6,379 nucleotides of DNA from a bacterium (lineage in GTDB: Bacteria; Patescibacteria; Paceibacteria; UBA9973; SBAW01), in assembly GCA_021825025.1 (NCBI GenBank), contig JAKAIP010000041.1, positions 1 through 6,379 on the forward strand, read 5' to 3'. Both the position numbers and the translations under genes were made by a program. Below the pieces are notes generated by a model. It ran no database searches. It worked only from the letters and a program-made list of their open reading frames with translations, and had not been told where the DNA came from. This document shows, one piece after another, positions 5,949-6,379 of this stretch. Within the stretch, counting starts at the first letter, position 1, and every line of letters begins with the position of its first letter.

Positions 5949-6379
5949 CAACTTTGACTCACACAGCAAGCGTGCAGAAAATGCGAGGCTATACGCTGAT
6001 TGAACTCATTGTGTCAGTTGGTCTCTTCGCCATCATTATGCTCCTTGCATCAGGCGCATACCTGATGATGATCAGCGTCAATCAGCAAGCACAGAATATG
6101 ACGACAGGTATTGATAACCTCTCATTTGCTATTGAATCAATAACACATACGATTCGCACCGGTTCGGCCTATAGTTGCGGCGCGTCGCTCGGCGTCGCGT
6201 GCGCAAACGGCGCCGCAAATACCGAGTTCACGTTTAAAGATGAGAATTCGAGAACGGTGACGTACAGTCTGTCAGGCGGAGCTATTCATCAACTAGTGAA
6301 CGGTCAAGACAGCTCGCTCACTGATCCGCTCTCGGTAACCATCACCGGACTGACATTTTATGCGTTTGATACACCGGCT
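5945..6379 (+). CDS. GspJ/PilW-like pseudopilin, 5' part (runs off right edge)
   Basis: An open frame of 145 codons without a stop, starting at ATG 5945 inside the ATGA overlap with the previous gene (stop TGA 5946-5948). The leader MTTLTHTASVQKMRG ends at Gly 15, with Tyr 16 at +1 and Glu 20 at +5 (YTLIE), followed by a hydrophobic helix to about residue 42. After it come a helical stretch with a basic SITHTIRTGSAY segment (65-76), two cysteines (78, 86), and a pattern ending SVTITGLTFYAFD (130-142). Polar helix, then a 'SLSGGAIHQLVNG' strand pair, then a 'PLSVTITGLTF' strand is the usual layout of GspJ/PilW-type minor pilins, so that subfamily is suggested but not certain. It is coupled to the preceding pseudopilin and probably belongs to a longer minor-pilin set continuing beyond the window. 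Confidence 0.85.
   Translation, partial: MTTLTHTASVQKMRGYTLIELIVSVGLFAIIMLLASGAYLMMISVNQQAQNMTTGIDNLSFAIESITHTIRTGSAYSCGASLGVACANGAANTEFTFKDENSRTVTYSLSGGAIHQLVNGQDSSLTDPLSVTITGLTFYAFDTPA

Noticed and set aside
1..6379. Use of an alternative genetic code (UGA = Gly), as in some CPR groups
   Set aside because: No gene contains an in-frame TGA, glycines are encoded by GGN, and TGA 5946-5948 is a well-placed stop overlapping the next start.
1..6379. CRISPR arrays, tRNA or rRNA genes, insertion sequences, toxin-antitoxin or phage genes
   Set aside because: None were seen. The window is almost fully covered by pilus genes, and its only notable repeat is the pilin 5' module.

Overview
The window is a compact block of type IV pilus (T4P) genes, all on the + strand. 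It probably comes from a Patescibacteria/CPR bacterium, most likely in the Parcubacteria. This rests on the gene order pilB - receiver protein - pilT - pilC - pilins - pilD - minor pilins, on the pilin style (short leader, then FTLIELLVVIAIIGILSA, then a LNTARNKG stretch and a late YWCVDS motif), and on moderate G+C with short intergenic gaps. The taxonomic placement is inference from remembered patterns; no database was searched. The standard bacterial code (table 11) fits: genes end in TAG, TAA and one TGA, and no TGA occurs inside a gene, which argues against the UGA=Gly code of Gracilibacteria/Absconditabacteria.

Layout. 3-656 is the C-terminal part of the extension ATPase PilB, open at the left edge. 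669-1070 is a stand-alone CheY-like receiver. 1063-2133 is the retraction ATPase PilT. 2146-3357 is the inner-membrane platform protein PilC. After an 84-base gap with candidate promoter elements and a DnaA-box-like 9-mer, 3442-3912 encodes a first prepilin, followed by a clear hairpin terminator (about 3940-3969). 4022-4489 is a second prepilin whose 5' end is almost identical in DNA to the first. 4510-5274 is prepilin peptidase PilD. 5238-5948 is a GspH/FimT-like pseudopilin overlapping pilD. 5945 to the right edge is the start of a further GspJ/PilW-like pseudopilin joined by an ATGA overlap.

How they work together. PilD should cleave the four prepilins after the glycine of their leaders. 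PilC with PilB should extrude them into a fibre from the inner membrane, and PilT should drive disassembly and retraction. The receiver, lying between the extension and retraction motors, is a plausible switch acting on one of them. The two GspH/GspJ-type proteins are probable minor pilins that prime or tip the fibre. In such reduced bacteria T4P are thought to serve host attachment, twitching or DNA uptake; the sequence does not decide which.

Worth a second look: the shared 68-base identical block in the two pilins; paired cysteines in both pilins; altered zinc-binding cysteines in PilB and PilD and an altered GxGD motif in PilD; and the absence of a recognisable Shine-Dalgarno sequence before every start codon. 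No RNA genes, insertion sequences, CRISPR arrays or phage genes were seen, and no stretch over 300 bases lacks a gene.
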